This document shows positions 7,147-8,819 of a stretch of DNA of 8,819 nucleotides, in pieces. Origin of the DNA: Rhodoferax sp. GTDB taxonomy: Bacteria; Pseudomonadota; Gammaproteobacteria; Burkholderiales; Burkholderiaceae_C. The notes under the pieces are model-generated. The model was given only the letters and a program-made list of their open reading frames with translations. It made no database searches and had not been told where the DNA came from. A program made the translations under genes and the position numbers. Positions within the stretch are counted from its first letter, which is position 1. Each line of letters opens with the position of its first letter. The DNA is taken from positions 1 to 8,819 of the forward strand of contig JAKFXU010000050.1 of NCBI GenBank assembly GCA_021731215.1, given 5' to 3'.

Positions 7147-7167
7147 ATGAGCGAGACCGATTCATGA
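7147..7167 (+). CDS. Possible six-codon leader minicistron
   Basis: An ATG at 7147 opens a six-codon frame (MSETDS) whose TGA (7165-7167) overlaps the chemoreceptor ATG (7164-7166). AGGA at 7133-7136 lies 10 nt before this ATG but 27 nt before the chemoreceptor start, which has no convincing ribosome binding site of its own. This arrangement could couple translation of the receptor to the leader. So short a frame may well be chance. Confidence 0.25.
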   Translation: MSETDS

Positions 7168-8690
7168 TTTTCGGAAAATTACTGTTCCCCGGTCTGTGGC
7201 TGATGCGGCACATGCGTTTGGCTGCCAAGCTCCTGCTGCTGGCAACCATCTTGCTGATGCCGCCGGTGGTGATCATGCTTCAATTTTTCTTGACTCAGCC
7301 GGCCGGCGTAGGCACCGCTTTGGTGGCTTGGTTGAGTGTGGTGTGCGTGCTGTTGGCGGTCTATTTTCTGTTGGCTTTCTACCTGACGTTTGCCCAGGAC
7401 CTGGGGCAGGTAACGCAGGCCATGGAGCAGATGGTGCGGGGCGATTTGCGCCTGCACCTGGTGGCGCGCGGTCGCGACGAGCTCGCCGGCCTGGCGTTTT
7501 CAACCCGCAAGATCGGGGCTGCGGTGTCGTCGATGGTCGCCAACGTGCGCAGCAACGCCGCCTTCATTGCGCATTCGGGTAAAAGTCTGACCACGGCTAA
7601 CCGTGAATTGTCCGAGCGAACCGAGCAACAGGCGGCCAATCTGGAGCAGACGGCGGCCAGTGTCGAGCAGTTGTCGTCCACCGTGCAAGACAACGCGCAG
7701 ACCGCCAGTCGGGCCAATTCTCAGGCCGCCGGCGTGCGCGATGTGGCCGACCGGGGTGCCGCCACCATGGCCGAGGCGATTGCCTCGGTCGAAGCCATTC
7801 AGCGCAGCGCCAAGCGCATGGATGAAATCGTCGGCGTGATCGACGGACTGGCGTTCCAGACCAATATCCTCGCGCTCAATGCGGCGGTGGAGGCGGCGCG
7901 GGCCGGGGAGTCAGGACGTGGCTTCGCGGTGGTGGCGAGCGAGGTCAGGTCGCTGGCGCAACGTTCGGCCGACTCGGCGAAAGAAATCCGGCAACTGATC
8001 GGGGCATCGTCGGCGCAAGTGGCATCCAGCGTCGAGCGCATTCGGGCGGCTGGCAGCAACATCACGCAGATCGTCTCGGGCATCCGCGATGTGGCGACCA
8101 ATATGTCGCAGATATCGACGTCCAGCACAGAACAAAGCGCCGGCCTGACCGAGATCACCACGGCGGTACGCCAACTCGACGAAATTACGCAGCGCAATGC
8201 CCAGATGGTGGATGATGCGGTGACGCAAGCGTCCAACCTGGAGGGTCGGGCATCGACGCTGGTGGATTCCGTTGCCCTGTTCAGGCTGCAGCAGGGTTCC
8301 GCCGACGAGGCGATTGAACTGGTGCAGCGGGCCCTGGCCGAGCGTCGGCGCAGCGCCTCGCGCGAGTCATTTTTACGCGGTATCACTGATCCGGCCCAGG
8401 GCTTTCATGACCGCGACATGTATGTCTTCGTCCTTGACCGCAATGGTACTTATCTGGCTTTTGGCGGCAACCAGGCCAAGGTTGGCACCCGGGTGCAGGA
8501 CATTGCGGGTATCGACGGCGACGGCCTGCTCGATGCCATCATCTCGCAAGCCTGCCGTGAACCGGGCTGGGTCGAATACGACATCACCAACCCGACCACC
8601 GGACGCGTCCAAACCAAAATGTCTTTTGTGCAGCAGGTTGACGATCTGTTCGTCGGCTGCGGTGTGTATAAAAACCTGGTGCTCAGTTGA
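7164..8690 (+). CDS. Methyl-accepting chemotaxis protein with C-terminal Cache-like domain
   Basis: This is an inner-membrane chemoreceptor that signals through CheW/CheA to control motility or another Che-like pathway. The 508-residue order is: cytoplasmic start with basic residues (R15, R18, K22); TM1 about 20-43; only about 8 periplasmic residues (LTQPAGVG); TM2 about 51-76; HAMP about 77-127 ([15 protein letters not shown] at 93-107); a coiled-coil signalling domain about 128-375; then a Cache-like domain about 395-505. The conserved hairpin tip is [19 protein letters not shown] (231-249) followed by [18 protein letters not shown] (251-268). The C-terminal part contains [20 protein letters not shown] (414-433) and [12 protein letters not shown], followed by [13 protein letters not shown], typical of single-Cache folds. 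Cache domains are normally periplasmic, so a cytosolic C-terminal one is unusual. The start is ATG 7164, the first Met before the TM region, though its ribosome site is poor. No CheR-tethering pentapeptide is seen at the C-terminus (YKNLVLS). Confidence 0.93.
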   Translation: MIFGKLLFPGLWLMRHMRLAAKLLLLATILLMPPVVIMLQFFLTQPAGVGTALVAWLSVVCVLLAVYFLLAFYLTFAQDLGQVTQAMEQMVRGDLRLHLVARGRDELAGLAFSTRKIGAAVSSMVANVRSNAAFIAHSGKSLTTANRELSERTEQQAANLEQTAASVEQLSSTVQDNAQTASRANSQAAGVRDVADRGAATMAEAIASVEAIQRSAKRMDEIVGVIDGLAFQTNILALNAAVEAARAGESGRGFAVVASEVRSLAQRSADSAKEIRQLIGASSAQVASSVERIRAAGSNITQIVSGIRDVATNMSQISTSSTEQSAGLTEITTAVRQLDEITQRNAQMVDDAVTQASNLEGRASTLVDSVALFRLQQGSADEAIELVQRALAERRRSASRESFLRGITDPAQGFHDRDMYVFVLDRNGTYLAFGGNQAKVGTRVQDIAGIDGDGLLDAIISQACREPGWVEYDITNPTTGRVQTKMSFVQQVDDLFVGCGVYKNLVLS

Positions 8691-8701
8691 TGCAGCCGAT
8701 C

Positions 8702-8819
8702 CTATCCGGCATTGTGGCCGGCGGCACGCTTGGCGCGTGCGCGATTCAGCGCCGCTTCAATCACGGCCCGTTTTTTCTCCAGTAGCACGGCGTCGCTGTG
8801 TTGTGAGTGATGGGGCAGG
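8702..8819 (-). CDS. C-terminal fragment, possibly RnfB/RsxB electron transport subunit
   Basis: A minus-strand open frame enters from the right edge and ends at TAG (8702-8704), giving 38 visible residues. The tail is basic and helical: EKKRAVIEAALNRARAKRAA and a short end (GHNAG). An x-IxAALxRARAKR tail is typical of the C-terminus of Rnf/Rsx complex proteins, especially stand-alone betaproteobacterial RnfB, an Fe-S protein of electron transport to ferredoxin. No cysteine cluster motif is in the visible part, so the identity is tentative; a generic charged C-terminal helix is an alternative. The gene converges on the chemoreceptor gene with 11 bp between the stops. A CCGGC-ATTGTG-GCCGG hairpin (8706-8721) lies within its 3' end but lacks a T-tract. 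Confidence 0.45.
   Translation of the reverse strand, partial: LPHHSQHSDAVLLEKKRAVIEAALNRARAKRAAGHNAG

Noticed and set aside
1..8819. CRISPR arrays, tRNA or rRNA genes, insertion sequences, toxin-antitoxin or phage-defence genes
   Set aside because: No regularly spaced repeats, no cloverleaf-like or rRNA segments, and no transposase or defence motifs were seen; the window is almost fully covered by metabolic and signalling genes.

Overview
The window is a compact, GC-rich bacterial segment. Codon use, gene content and a GC-rich intergenic-type repeat suggest a betaproteobacterium of the Burkholderiales, most likely Comamonadaceae (Rhodoferax/Polaromonas-like). That placement is inference, since no search was possible. 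Six complete genes lie on the plus strand, and the 3' end of a convergent minus-strand gene enters at the right edge.

Layout. (1) bioB (20-1087) overlaps by ATGA a small vicinal-oxygen-chelate (VOC) protein gene resembling methylmalonyl-CoA epimerase (1084-1578). (2) A 155-bp intergenic region carries a near-consensus FNR/Anr/FixK-type palindrome (1608-1621). (3) Three tightly overlapping genes (1734-6528) encode a flavin- and NAD(P)-linked 2-oxoacid:acceptor oxidoreductase. They are a GltD-like FAD/NAD(P)/Fe-S subunit fused to a two-cluster ferredoxin, a fused gamma-alpha catalytic subunit (KorA type), and a thiamine-diphosphate/Fe-S beta subunit (KorB type). The composition matches the three-subunit 2-oxoglutarate:NADP+ oxidoreductase described from Azoarcus evansii, which oxidises 2-oxoglutarate and passes low-potential electrons to ferredoxin or NADP+. 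(4) A two-CBS-domain protein (6585-7025) follows. (5) An intergenic region holds a long hairpin and a candidate -10 element. (6) A methyl-accepting chemotaxis protein (7164-8690) has almost no periplasmic domain and instead carries a Cache-like sensor domain at its cytoplasmic C-terminus. (7) The last 118 bases hold the C-terminal tail of a minus-strand gene, tentatively RnfB/RsxB.

The most notable features are a 77-bp GC-rich palindromic element inserted in frame in the first oxidoreductase gene, free of stop codons in all six frames, and the chemoreceptor with its sensor domain at the wrong end. The FNR-type box gives a plausible low-oxygen control for the oxidoreductase operon. BioB, the 2-oxoacid oxidoreductase and a possible RnfB all use low-potential electrons, but a functional link among them is only a hypothesis.
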